A stretch of DNA of 45,963 bases from Muribaculaceae bacterium (GTDB taxonomy: Bacteria; Bacteroidota; Bacteroidia; Bacteroidales; Muribaculaceae): positions 1 to 45,963 of the forward strand of contig JAFTRI010000013.1 in the NCBI GenBank assembly GCA_017462345.1, in the 5' to 3' direction. The notes beneath the pieces were generated by a model. It worked only from the letters and a program-made list of their open reading frames with translations. It did not search any database and had not been told where the DNA came from. Shown piece after piece: positions 15,221 through 23,563 of the stretch. How positions within the stretch are numbered: the first letter of the stretch is position 1; each line of letters opens with the position of its first letter. The translations under genes and the position numbers were made by a program.

Positions 15221-16822
15221 TCAACGGTTATCTCCTCTTTCGGGAACAGTGTCGCCAATTCCGAAGCAACGCATCACGGCACGTCGTATCCGGGAGGCAT
15301 CCCGTCCATCTCCTTTAAGTATATTTATTACAGCCCTTATGTACTGTTCCTTATTGCCGACACCGCACAATGACGACACATTGCTGGTCACAAGCATCGA
15401 CTTCTGGTTATACACGCGCAGAACCGACTGGTAGTCACCTGTGTCGACATAACGGTGGAACTCACGGCAGAAATCCTCGTACATGCCGCGCGGGTTAATC
15501 TCCCGCGCAAGGTCATTGAGGTGTTCCTCAAGCATGTTTATATTGTTGAAACGCCCGTCGACACGGTATTCGAGTGTACGCTTGACACGATGTCGGGTGT
15601 GGAGCAAAGCCTGCTGGCGTATATCCTGACGGAACTGCGCCAGAATCGCCGCCTTTACCTTGGAGAATACACGGTTCTCATCCTGACCATGACGGCGGGC
15701 AACCGTACGCACGACCTCTTCAAGCATGAGGATATTCTCAATCTCGGCAACATCCGGGACGAATATCTTCTTGTCACGCAAGTACCGCACTTCTTTTGCA
15801 TCGCGACGGTCACGATCGACAATTCCATGAGAATCAAGGTGATGAAAAGCCGTCAGGTCATTGAACGCCCTTGTGGCCTCTATCACTTTATTGCAGCTGC
15901 CGAGCGACTTGACCGTGTACTCGGTGAAGATGAGCGGGTACAACTTGGAGTCGATCGAATGCACCCCGTCGCCCTCGATGAACAGCACCGGCTTGCGCGC
16001 ACCTATTATCGCAAGATATATATCATCGGAGAGTCCGGCATGAGGAGGCAGGACGTTGTAGTCCCATGTCACTGATGCGGCATCATAGTCCCGCACCCAC
16101 ACCACGGCATTATCGGTGCGTGAAGACGCGAAATCAAGATCGTGGGTCGTATAGACAAATGTACAGTCAGGCCGCAGCTCCTCAAGATAGTCCCATACGG
16201 TGTTCATAATCGACGGGTGCAGGAACATGCCGGGATTATCTACAAAAATAACGGCATTTTCCATCGCATAAAGCACTGCCGCGAAGTAGTACATCACCGC
16301 CTTCTCCCCTGCCGAGAGCTTCACCGACGAATAGGCCTGTGAACCGGCATTAGCCGAGCTATTGGATATAAGGAGCCTGCCACCCTCTATCAGCACACGA
16401 TTTCCGGGAAATATCCTGCGCCACATCTCTATAACCTTATCGAGCTTTGTGGATTTAAGCCCGGCAGAAGAGCCTGACGAGCTCTCTACCTTATAGGATA
16501 TGAGATTAAGTACCTCCTCATGCATGAGCAGAGCAATGAGCCGCTCGAACCGTGTGGTATTATCCCTGCTTATCAGTCCCGAACCGGTCAGAGCCTCATC
16601 GTACAGCATGTCGACCGAACCGGGCAACGTATCAGTGTGCCTTGTATCAAACAGCGCATAAAGCGCCGACAGGCTGAACGCCCTGCCTGACAGCTCATTT
16701 ATCAGATACTCGGTGAAACGCGTCTTTCCCGATCCATTTGCACCTATAATAATCAGCCTGCGGGTTCCGGAGGAAACTTTTTCCTGTTCGCCATTGGCTT
16801 TGGGCGGCAACATTATATCCAT
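15221..16822 (-). CDS. Fused ABC/AAA-type ATPase and TOPRIM (DUF4435) protein, PARIS-like
   Basis: The 533-residue protein joins an SMC/OLD-like ATPase (about 15-255) to a DUF4435 domain (about 275-510). In the ATPase, Walker A is GANGSGKT (27-34), the signature is LSAGEKAVMYY (169-179), and an H-loop reads TTHDLDF. Walker B is AVIFVDNPGMFLHP: Asp195 is present but the usual catalytic glutamate is Asn196. DUF4435 is a TOPRIM-like nuclease fold; the acidic positions are visible as FIEGD (281-285) and GIVDRDRR (Asp336, Asp338). Separate ATPase and DUF4435 proteins make up the anti-phage system PARIS (AriA and AriB), and fused forms are known. Whether this is a defence gene or has another role is open: it heads a run with menA rather than sitting in a defence island. 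Confidence 0.8.
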   Translation of the reverse strand: MDIMLPPKANGEQEKVSSGTRRLIIIGANGSGKTRFTEYLINELSGRAFSLSALYALFDTRHTDTLPGSVDMLYDEALTGSGLISRDNTTRFERLIALLMHEEVLNLISYKVESSSGSSAGLKSTKLDKVIEMWRRIFPGNRVLIEGGRLLISNSSANAGSQAYSSVKLSAGEKAVMYYFAAVLYAMENAVIFVDNPGMFLHPSIMNTVWDYLEELRPDCTFVYTTHDLDFASSRTDNAVVWVRDYDAASVTWDYNVLPPHAGLSDDIYLAIIGARKPVLFIEGDGVHSIDSKLYPLIFTEYTVKSLGSCNKVIEATRAFNDLTAFHHLDSHGIVDRDRRDAKEVRYLRDKKIFVPDVAEIENILMLEEVVRTVARRHGQDENRVFSKVKAAILAQFRQDIRQQALLHTRHRVKRTLEYRVDGRFNNINMLEEHLNDLAREINPRGMYEDFCREFHRYVDTGDYQSVLRVYNQKSMLVTSNVSSLCGVGNKEQYIRAVINILKGDGRDASRIRRAVMRCFGIGDTVPERGDNR

Positions 16823-16913
16823 AAGAGAGAAGTTTTTCGTCAGGAGATAAAGTTAGCGATTTTCGCCGGATATATCACCTTTATTCCCGAAAAAAGAATC
16901 CGGGGACACAAAT

Positions 16914-17822
16914 TCAACCAAGCGAGACATTGTATTTTTCAAGCACACATATCGGGCTGTACGCCATTTTTGCCCGCCGCAGCCCTTCATCACCGGCATC
17001 ATCCTCCCGGTTGATATAGCCGATTCCATACTTCCGGACCATCATAGAGGCAAATAGCCTGTTTACCGCCTCCCCCGCCCCGGCTACGGAGTGATCCATT
17101 TTCTCCACATGGACATATAGCGTGTCGCCCAATATCTCCCCCAGAGCAAACGCCACTATACGCCCGCCGCCCAAGCGCAAAACCGCCCCCTCAAAAGGAT
17201 ATGCCATATAATTTTCCAACACATGCAGCACCTGCTCCCTTTCATAGCGGGCAACAGGAGGGGAGCCGACCGGCATGGGCGACAGCCATGCGTATGCCTC
17301 CTTCAGTTCGGGAACAATTCCGAATGTCAACGGCTCAAAGATGAATTGCGGATTATCGGAGACGAAACGGTTAAACCTGTTGCGTTTCTTCTTAAGAGCG
17401 TTGCCTGCGAGAGACGCAAGCGACGAGGCATCGTAGAGATAGTCACCCCATCCGGGGATGCGATCGGCAATCCATCCGTCATCTTCGGGAAAAAGGCACA
17501 GCCTGTCCTGAGGCACTGACGAGAAATGCAGAGGCAAACTGAAACGCGAGCAATACCCCTTGAGAAACGCAAGCGAGTCACCAAACCCCATTTTTCCCAC
17601 AGGAAGCGCAAAGGTAGGCATTCCGGCTGCCACACCCCTTACAAACAGCGTGTCATCAATGACACAGAACCGGTAGTCAAAGTAGTCAACCCACAAATAT
17701 ATCCCGCCGACAGTGTAGTCACATGTCCGGCTTCCGGCATACCGAAGACAGGATTTTATCACCGGCATGTCACGGAGTGTCACCGGACGGAATATGTCAT
17801 CGGAAGCATCCATAACCAGCAT
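16914..17822 (-). CDS. DUF2156 (GNAT-like) protein
   Basis: The 302-residue protein matches DUF2156, related to the aminoacyl-transferase domain of phosphatidylglycerol lysyltransferase and built from two GNAT-like halves. Visible family features are FRPVTLRDMPVIKSCL near the start, the basic KKKRNRFNRF, YPFEGAVLRLGGGRIVAF, and YINREDDAGDEGLRRAK near the end. No membrane segments are present, unlike MprF, so it is probably a cytosolic acyl- or aminoacyl-transferase with unknown acceptor. It lies 91 bp upstream of the ATPase-DUF4435 gene on the same strand and could share its transcript. Confidence 0.85.
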   Translation of the reverse strand: MLVMDASDDIFRPVTLRDMPVIKSCLRYAGSRTCDYTVGGIYLWVDYFDYRFCVIDDTLFVRGVAAGMPTFALPVGKMGFGDSLAFLKGYCSRFSLPLHFSSVPQDRLCLFPEDDGWIADRIPGWGDYLYDASSLASLAGNALKKKRNRFNRFVSDNPQFIFEPLTFGIVPELKEAYAWLSPMPVGSPPVARYEREQVLHVLENYMAYPFEGAVLRLGGGRIVAFALGEILGDTLYVHVEKMDHSVAGAGEAVNRLFASMMVRKYGIGYINREDDAGDEGLRRAKMAYSPICVLEKYNVSLG

Positions 17823-17880
17823 GCAGATTTTTTATAGAGAACGCTCTGCCTGACGTTGCTGTTCATTTTCCCATAACAAG

Positions 17881-17915
17881 GAATCCGATAACGGATATAC
17901 CCTGTTACCGGATTC
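17881..17915 (-). terminator. Hairpin after the tRNA pair
   Basis: GAATCCG at 17881-17887 pairs with CGGATTC at 17909-17915, extended by ATAAC/GTTAC-type pairing. It lies just 3' of tRNA-Gly on the minus strand. There is no strong T-run, so termination is only probable. Confidence 0.45.
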
Positions 17916-17920
17916 ACTTG

Positions 17921-17993
17921 AGCGGAAGACGAGGCTCAAACTCGCGACCCTCAGCTTGGAAGGCTGATGCTCTATCAACTGAGCTACTTCCGC
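17921..17993 (-). tRNA. tRNA-Gly (anticodon TCC)
   Basis: On the minus strand the acceptor arms GCGGAAG and CTTCCGC pair fully, the D-stem is GCTC/GAGC, and the anticodon stem TCAGC/GCTGA encloses the loop CTTCCAA, giving anticodon TCC. The T-loop and a U discriminator fit. CCA is not encoded. It follows tRNA-Tyr by 8 bp and is probably processed from the same transcript. Confidence 0.95.
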
Positions 17994-18001
17994 AATTACA
18001 G

Positions 18002-18084
18002 TGGGCGAAGATGGATTCGAACCACCGAAGGCATAAGCCAGCAGATTTACAGTCTGCCCCATTTGGCCACTCTGGTATTCGCCC
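18002..18084 (-). tRNA. tRNA-Tyr (anticodon GTA)
   Basis: On the minus strand the gene begins GGGCGAA, which pairs with TTCGCCC at its 3' end. The anticodon stem-loop CAGACTGTAAATCTG gives anticodon GTA, and there is a long variable arm (CTGGCTTATGCCTTCGG), as in class II tRNA-Tyr. A -7 promoter element lies 19-26 bp upstream. Confidence 0.96.
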
Positions 18085-18102
18085 GGTCTTAGAAAGACGA
18101 TG

Positions 18103-18110
18103 CAAAGGTA
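18103..18110 (-). promoter_or_regulatory. Promoter -7 element for tRNA-Tyr and tRNA-Gly
   Basis: Minus-strand TACCTTTG matches TAnnTTTG and lies just upstream of tRNA-Tyr, squeezed directly against the stop codon of ribH. Confidence 0.65.
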
Positions 18111-18111
18111 A

Positions 18112-18603
18112 CTAAATTTCTTTTACCCTGCAAACGAAATCATGCATTTTGATAGCGGCCTCAGCGGCTTCCACCCCCTTGTTGCCAAGGCATCCGCCGG
18201 CGCGGTCAATAGCATCCTGCTCGCAATCGACCGTAAGCACCCCGAATATCACAGGCGTATCACAATCGGCATTGAGTGCGGTTATCCCCTGTGTAACACT
18301 TTGGCACACATAGTCAAAGTGAGGAGTTCCGCCACGTATCACACAACCGAACACGATAATAGCATCGTAAAGGCTTGCCTCGATGAGCTGCGATGCTGCG
18401 AATGTAAGCTCGACAGCACCGGGGACGTGATATATATCTATGTCGTCATCGGAAAGGCCCTGACTGCGGAACAGGGAGACCGCACCGTCGGTCAACGCGC
18501 CGGTAATGTGCCCGTTCCACTCGGCAGCCACAATGGCCACACGCATGTTTTCAACTTTAGGGAGCTCCCCTGAGGGAGCACTATGGGATAGGGATGTTGC
18601 CAT
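18112..18603 (-). CDS. ribH: 6,7-dimethyl-8-ribityllumazine synthase
   Basis: This 163-residue protein is lumazine synthase, which makes the riboflavin precursor from a ribitylaminouracil and dihydroxybutanone phosphate. Family features are VAIVAAEWNGHITGAL at the start, the VPGAVELTFAAS motif, GCVIRGGTPHFDYVC (with the catalytic His after the GGTPHFD sequence) and PVIFGVLTVDCEQDAIDRAG near the end. Its length fits the family. It lies 12 bp after the SIS isomerase gene, with which it is probably cotranscribed. No other riboflavin gene is in the window. Confidence 0.96.
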   Translation of the reverse strand: MATSLSHSAPSGELPKVENMRVAIVAAEWNGHITGALTDGAVSLFRSQGLSDDDIDIYHVPGAVELTFAASQLIEASLYDAIIVFGCVIRGGTPHFDYVCQSVTQGITALNADCDTPVIFGVLTVDCEQDAIDRAGGCLGNKGVEAAEAAIKMHDFVCRVKEI

Positions 18604-18615
18604 ATTATATAGGTA

Positions 18616-19221
18616 TTATTCTTTGGAACGGGACTTGTCGCCAAGATAACCGCCATGATGACGCAGGGCATACTGTTCACGCGTAAAACCGGTTAGACGC
18701 ATCACGTTCACCACAAGCACATCCCCGATAACAGTCATCATTGTCGTGGATGTGGTGGGCGTCAGCCCCAGCGGACACACTTCGGGAGCACCGCCGGTAA
18801 GGAGAGCGATGTCAGCGACACGCGCCAACTCGCTGTCGGGATTGCCGGTAATCACTATCAGCGGCAAGTCGCTGTACAGATTGCGTGCCAGCCTCACAAG
18901 GTCGATAATCTCACGCGTCTTGCCCGAATTGGAGATGAGAAGCATTATGTCATCGGGCTGCAGCACCCCGAGGTCGCCATGCTGTGCCTCGCTCGGATGC
19001 AGATTCACTGCCGGAGTCCCGGTAGAGGCAAATGTGGTGGCAATATTCATTGCAATCTGTCCGGCCTTGCCCATACCGGATGTCACAAGTTTTCCACGGC
19101 GGCGGTGGACATGCTCGATTATGGCATCCACAGCTTTTTCATAACTGTCATTCACCGGAATATCCCTGATGGCTTCACACTCGGCCTGAAGGATGTCGCG
19201 CATCGATTGAAGTATATCCAT
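18616..19221 (-). CDS. kdsD: Single-domain SIS sugar isomerase (arabinose-5-phosphate isomerase type)
   Basis: The 201-residue protein is one SIS domain of the KdsD/GutQ/KpsF type. It shows VTSGMGKAGQIAMNIATTF, ASTGTPAVNLHPSEAQHGD, LLISNSGKTREIIDLV, and the loop GLTPTTSTTMMTVIGD, which are the typical active-site parts of arabinose-5-phosphate isomerase, the first enzyme of KDO synthesis for lipopolysaccharide. The two CBS domains that follow in the enterobacterial enzymes are absent, as also described for a Bacteroides fragilis enzyme. It is the first gene of a two-gene run with ribH and has a good -7 element upstream. Confidence 0.85.
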   Translation of the reverse strand: MDILQSMRDILQAECEAIRDIPVNDSYEKAVDAIIEHVHRRRGKLVTSGMGKAGQIAMNIATTFASTGTPAVNLHPSEAQHGDLGVLQPDDIMLLISNSGKTREIIDLVRLARNLYSDLPLIVITGNPDSELARVADIALLTGGAPEVCPLGLTPTTSTTMMTVIGDVLVVNVMRLTGFTREQYALRHHGGYLGDKSRSKE

Positions 19222-19253
19222 ATACTATATCAGCATTAGTTTCTATTATGTGG

Positions 19254-19261
19254 CAAATATA
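19254..19261 (-). promoter_or_regulatory. Promoter -7 element for the kdsD-ribH pair
   Basis: Minus-strand TATATTTG matches TAnnTTTG, 33 bp upstream of the SIS isomerase start codon. Confidence 0.6.
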
Positions 19262-19297
19262 ATGAATTATTACCGTTCAGGCAAGGGCACAAAAAAA

Positions 19298-19393
19298 GGT
19301 AAGCTTACTACATCGCACCGCTACGACCCGATACCGTTGCTTCGATCAAGACCTGGCGGAGTTCTCGGGGAGCTGGTCGTGTAGGACTTACCC
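19298..19393 (-). ncRNA. ffs: Bacterial small SRP RNA (4.5S-like)
   Basis: On the minus strand a single long hairpin can be drawn: GGTAAG and CCTACA at the 5' end pair with TGTAG and CTTACC at the 3' end. The apical region reads CCGCCAGGTC, then TTGATC, then GAAGCAACGG, matching the SRP RNA core CAGGTC...GAAGCA that binds Ffh. The hexamer between these arms replaces the common CGGAAG. A run of seven T follows directly (19291-19297), a normal terminator. A TACCTTTG promoter element lies 6 bp upstream. The size (about 96 nt) fits the bacterial small form. This RNA and its signals account for much of the gene-free stretch 19222-19602; the rest is AT-rich leader of the next gene. Confidence 0.82.
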
Positions 19394-19398
19394 GAGCG

Positions 19399-19406
19399 CA
19401 AAGGTA
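19399..19406 (-). promoter_or_regulatory. Promoter -7 element for SRP RNA
   Basis: Minus-strand TACCTTTG, an exact TAnnTTTG match, ends six bases before the predicted 5' end of the SRP RNA, as expected for a -7 element. Confidence 0.7.
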
Positions 19407-19602
19407 CGCAAAATTTTTCTTATGCCAACCATATTTCCGCATTTTTTCGGCACGGAGAATCGCGTTTACATTTTTTAATACGTTCCGGTGAAATTTTCAT
19501 CGATTTCTTAGCATCTATTCTAAAAAAACTCCTTACATTAGCGGTGCAATTTTATAAACTAATTATTAACTATTCATATTCACTAACTTTAAATCAACAT
19601 TT

Positions 19603-20997
19603 ATGAAGAAAAGTTTACTTCTTGCATCAGCATTGTTGGCTTCAGCATCTGCATTTGCAGCAACTGACGGCTTGACTTATGAGGCTAAAAACGGTCTGAC
19701 CTGTACCAACCGTTTCACTTTCGACAACAAGCACACCGGAACTTTCAACAAAGAAAGCCTTCCGTTCGTAGAGTTTGCCGACCGAGTACGTACAGCAGCA
19801 ATCTACCCCGAAGAGGATCTCGTTCTCTTCGGATACTCAAAACCCTTACAGCTTGACGGTGAAGAGGCAGCAGTCAATACTGCCCATATCGCATCAGTAA
19901 GTCTCGTTGACGGTAGCGGCTATAAGGAAACACTTCTTACAGTTGACGGCGAGATGATCCGCAACCTTCTCTGTATCAACAACGTCGGAGTTGACAACTT
20001 CGGTCACATCTGGTTCTGCGGCTATGTACAGACCCTTTCAACCACTCCGGTTGTTCTCTACAAGGTAGACAACTTTGAAACCGGTGAATGTTCAAAAGTT
20101 GCCGAGCTTCTCCTTCCGGCAGAAGAAGCAGCTTCAGCTGACGGCCGTATGGACTACGTGAACCTCATCGGTGACATCACCGGTGTGGACGCTCCCTGTA
20201 CCGTAATGTGGGCTCTTTCAAGCAACTACGCAAAAGTTCACCGTTGGACACGCGACCAAGGCACTGACGATTGGCTCGGCGGTTTCGACGGATTCGTATC
20301 TCCCGAAAACGACTTCGAGACCTATCCTGCTGACGTTATCTTCAATACCGCCTCTTCGGTAACAATGGTTCTTGATGACGAATACTCAGGTTCTATGTTC
20401 TATGTTGACGGAAATAACACTTGCCCTGCTCTTTACGACACAAGCGGCGCATTGCTCGAAAGCTTTGCAAGCTTCTCAGAAGACGACACAAAGAAAGCAT
20501 TCATCCCGAATGTTGCGCCTAACGGTGTGGGCGAGTTCACCCTTAACGACGAACTTTACATGATCTATGCAGTTAACCAGCCCAACGCCGGTGTGACCAG
20601 TGCCGAACTGCGTGCAGTTAAACTCGGTGAAGGCGGTACATTTGACGGAATGGAAGAGTTGTGGATGCTCCCCGCTTCTGACGGATTCGGTGATACAAAT
20701 GACGGTGTACGCTACCATGCTATCGGAACAAAGAAATTTGTTGACGACAACGGCAAAACCGGTTTCTATGTTCTCTCTTACAAGTGTAAGAACGGTCTTG
20801 CAGTGTACACAATCGCTGAAGAAGGTTTCGTAGATCCTAACCCCAATCCCGGTGAAGGTGGTGTAGAAGGCGTTTCAGTAGACAGCAGCAACGCTCCTGC
20901 CGAATACTACAACATCCAGGGTATAAAGGTTGAGAACCCGCAAAACGGCCTCTTCATCAAGGTTCAGGGCAACAAGGCTTCTAAAGTAGCCCTCTAA
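19603..20997 (+). CDS. Secreted protein, probable beta-propeller, unknown function
   Basis: The 464-residue protein has a clear signal peptide (MKKSLLLASALLASASAFA). The body contains repeated beta-rich blocks such as HIWFCGYVQTLSTTPVVLYK, SVTMVLDDEYSGSMFYVDG and GFYVLSYKCKNGLAVYTI, which suggests a propeller-like fold. The C-terminal ~35 residues (AEYYNIQGIKVENPQNGLF then VQGNKASKV) match the short tail common on secreted proteins of Muribaculaceae and Prevotella and thought to be a T9SS-type sorting signal. Codons are richer in T-ending forms than in neighbouring genes, like gap in this window, which suggests high expression. No enzyme motif was found. A terminator follows. Confidence 0.78.
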   Translation: MKKSLLLASALLASASAFAATDGLTYEAKNGLTCTNRFTFDNKHTGTFNKESLPFVEFADRVRTAAIYPEEDLVLFGYSKPLQLDGEEAAVNTAHIASVSLVDGSGYKETLLTVDGEMIRNLLCINNVGVDNFGHIWFCGYVQTLSTTPVVLYKVDNFETGECSKVAELLLPAEEAASADGRMDYVNLIGDITGVDAPCTVMWALSSNYAKVHRWTRDQGTDDWLGGFDGFVSPENDFETYPADVIFNTASSVTMVLDDEYSGSMFYVDGNNTCPALYDTSGALLESFASFSEDDTKKAFIPNVAPNGVGEFTLNDELYMIYAVNQPNAGVTSAELRAVKLGEGGTFDGMEELWMLPASDGFGDTNDGVRYHAIGTKKFVDDNGKTGFYVLSYKCKNGLAVYTIAEEGFVDPNPNPGEGGVEGVSVDSSNAPAEYYNIQGIKVENPQNGLFIKVQGNKASKVAL

Positions 20998-21026
20998 TCA
21001 AGCCTCAAATAACAGCGCAATAAAGG

Positions 21027-21063
21027 GAGGCTGTGTCAAAATTAATTTGGCGCAGCCTCTTTT
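21027..21063 (+). terminator. Intrinsic terminator
   Basis: GAGGCTGTG pairs with CGCAGCCTC (one GT pair) around an AT-rich loop and is followed by TTTT. It closes the secreted-protein gene that ends at 20997. Confidence 0.85.
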
Positions 21064-21106
21064 CGTTACTAATTCTCATAAAAACAATCATTAAATCAAT
21101 ACCGTC

Positions 21107-23551
21107 ATGTTAAAATCGGCATTAATCGGCTCTCTGTTACTGTCTATACCGGCAACAGTATCGGCAGGAGTAATGTTAGGCAGTTTTGACTGCACAGTCG
21201 ACACCCTGCAGCACTCGGTAGTGGGACCAGGGACAAAGTACACTGCCCTTAAATTCACCTCCACGACAAACGCAGTGTTCCGTGCATTCTTCCTGCACAT
21301 AGACACCACGAATCCTGATGTCAAGATACATTCAGAACTGGGGCGTGACTCCATTATAGGATGTGAGAACATCAGCGCCCATGTCCAACGCCGCGATGCC
21401 GAAGGCCGCCGCTACTTTGCGGCCGTAAACGGAGACTTTTTTGCCACCACAGGAGACGTAGGCACACCCGTCTACGGCAGCGTGGTAGCAGGGAAACAGG
21501 CAACTCCTCCTCCGGCAGGAATGCCTCACTTCATAATAACTGACGAACACACACCCTATTGCTCCACAATAACCCCGACCTACAAAATGAGCATAAACGG
21601 CGGCGATGCCATAACCATCGACCGTATCAACGGATACAGGGGGGAAAATGAACTGGCTCTATACAACGATAACATAGGGAAATATACCCACACTGCGGCA
21701 GGAGGTGTCGAGGTGGCAGTGGAGCTGCTTGAAGGGGAATCATGGAAAATAAACACCCCGTTCAGAATGAAGGTTACCGGTGACAAGCACACCAACGGCA
21801 ATATGGCTGTAGCTACAGGACAAGGCGTACTGTCGGCAGCCGGCAGCCGTGCATCCATCGTGGAAAACCTCAAAGAGGGGGACGAGATAGAGATTTCGAT
21901 CGAGCACAGATTAGGGAACTTCAATGACCTGATGCCCAATATCACATCAGTAATGGGAGCATTCCCATTCCTTGTAATCGACGGGCAGAAAATCGTATAT
22001 GACAATCCCGATGTACATCCCCGTACAATGCTCGGTTACTCAAAGGACCAGAAGACAATCATATTTGCCGTACTTGACGGACGCAGCACAATTTCCCGCG
22101 GAGGCAATTTCGAGGAACTGTCCGACATGATGATATACGCCGGAGCTCACTGGGCGGTAAATACCGACGGTGGCGGCTCATCAAGCATGTACCTGCCGAT
22201 GCTGGGAACCATGAACAACCCGAGTGACGGTAACGAACGGGCGGTAGGCAACGGACTATATGTCACACTCGATGCCCCTGACGATAACGTAATCAGCGAA
22301 ATACGGTTCAAGGATCATGCAGGAGTATTCCCGAAGTATGGAATCTATAAACCGGTGATCTACGGTTACAACAAGTACGGACTGCTGATAGACACCGACG
22401 TGCAGGGTGTCACACTCTCCTGCCCCGTGGAATTAGGAGAAATCACCTCCAGCGGGACAACCCTGTTCGGCAGCGGCAGCGGAACACATGCCTTGACGGC
22501 GACCTATAACGGAACTTCCGCGTCAATACCCGTGACAATAGAGGATGAAAGCTCTCCGGAACTGAAATATACCAATGTGCTAATAGACAATTTCCGCAAA
22601 TGGGAAATCGAAGTGCAGGCAATGGTAAAAGAACAATACATGAGTGTGAACCCCATGGCACTCTCCTGGTCATCAGACAACGAGCAGGTCGCATCGGTGG
22701 ACGAGTTTGGGACAGTGTCGGGCAAACAGGACGGTAAAGCTGTTCTGACCGGAACGGTAGGCGATTTTACCGGAAGCATAAATATGACAGTGGAATGCCC
22801 GACAGCCAACGTGATGCCGTTTGAACAGGAGTTCGACCCCACGACATGGGAAATATCCTCAAAGTCCAATATCAAGACCGTTGAAATCGCTGCGGCAGAC
22901 AAATCCATGAATCTGAACTTCACAATATCAAATACACGAAACCCATCCATCACAATCGCTAAAGGGATTACACTATGGAGCCTACCCGACAAACTGAGAT
23001 TCACCATAAATCCCGGTGCTGTGACAATAAGCAAACTCACAATAAAAGCCGGCGCAAACGGACAGCAGCCAAGAAGCATATCCATCTCAAACCTGACACC
23101 GGACACAGATAACGTTATAGAAATCCCCGTAAGTGACATTGCCGACACAAGCGACATAGGGGTGTACCCGATACAGTTCTCGTCAATGGCATTCACCTTC
23201 AAGGGAAAAACCGCAACAGAATATTCGGTGAATATCTCCGGGATGGAAGCGATATACGACAACATACCCTCAGGGATAGAAGAGGTCAACAGCGAGCCTC
23301 AAGCCAACGCTTCTTTGAGATTGTCACCATGCCCGGTCAATTCGGGAGAAAATGTCACAGCCTCGGTCAACGGCGACGGGACGGCACAATATTCTATATA
23401 TTCCGTTGCAGGAGTGGTCATATTAGGAGGAGCTGCCATACCTGACGCAGGCACAATAAGTATTCCTACTGCCGGCATCGTTCCGGGACTATACTTAGTT
23501 ACGGTAACTCAGAGCGGCAACTCAGCAACTGCAAGACTATTAGTGAAATAA
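21107..23551 (+). CDS. Secreted phosphodiester glycosidase, NAGPA family (paralog 1)
   Basis: The 814-residue protein has a signal peptide and then a NAGPA domain (PF09992/DUF2233, about residues 80-400), the fold of the enzyme that removes N-acetylglucosamine from a phosphodiester; bacterial members act on various phosphodiester-linked sugars. Family motifs are FAAVNGDFF, HPRTMLGY, VLDGRS and DGGGSSSMY (Asp353). An Ig-like BIG2-type region follows (about 515-560; ALSWSSDNEQVASVDEFG), then a jelly-roll-like part, and a C-terminal T9SS tail (LSPCPV... to the end). It is the first of three tandem paralogs and is separated from the second by only 12 bp. The exact substrate is unknown; a role in degrading or processing surface or host glycans is inference. 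Confidence 0.85.
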   Translation: MLKSALIGSLLLSIPATVSAGVMLGSFDCTVDTLQHSVVGPGTKYTALKFTSTTNAVFRAFFLHIDTTNPDVKIHSELGRDSIIGCENISAHVQRRDAEGRRYFAAVNGDFFATTGDVGTPVYGSVVAGKQATPPPAGMPHFIITDEHTPYCSTITPTYKMSINGGDAITIDRINGYRGENELALYNDNIGKYTHTAAGGVEVAVELLEGESWKINTPFRMKVTGDKHTNGNMAVATGQGVLSAAGSRASIVENLKEGDEIEISIEHRLGNFNDLMPNITSVMGAFPFLVIDGQKIVYDNPDVHPRTMLGYSKDQKTIIFAVLDGRSTISRGGNFEELSDMMIYAGAHWAVNTDGGGSSSMYLPMLGTMNNPSDGNERAVGNGLYVTLDAPDDNVISEIRFKDHAGVFPKYGIYKPVIYGYNKYGLLIDTDVQGVTLSCPVELGEITSSGTTLFGSGSGTHALTATYNGTSASIPVTIEDESSPELKYTNVLIDNFRKWEIEVQAMVKEQYMSVNPMALSWSSDNEQVASVDEFGTVSGKQDGKAVLTGTVGDFTGSINMTVECPTANVMPFEQEFDPTTWEISSKSNIKTVEIAAADKSMNLNFTISNTRNPSITIAKGITLWSLPDKLRFTINPGAVTISKLTIKAGANGQQPRSISISNLTPDTDNVIEIPVSDIADTSDIGVYPIQFSSMAFTFKGKTATEYSVNISGMEAIYDNIPSGIEEVNSEPQANASLRLSPCPVNSGENVTASVNGDGTAQYSIYSVAGVVILGGAAIPDAGTISIPTAGIVPGLYLVTVTQSGNSATARLLVK

Positions 23552-23563
23552 TCCCATATTGAC

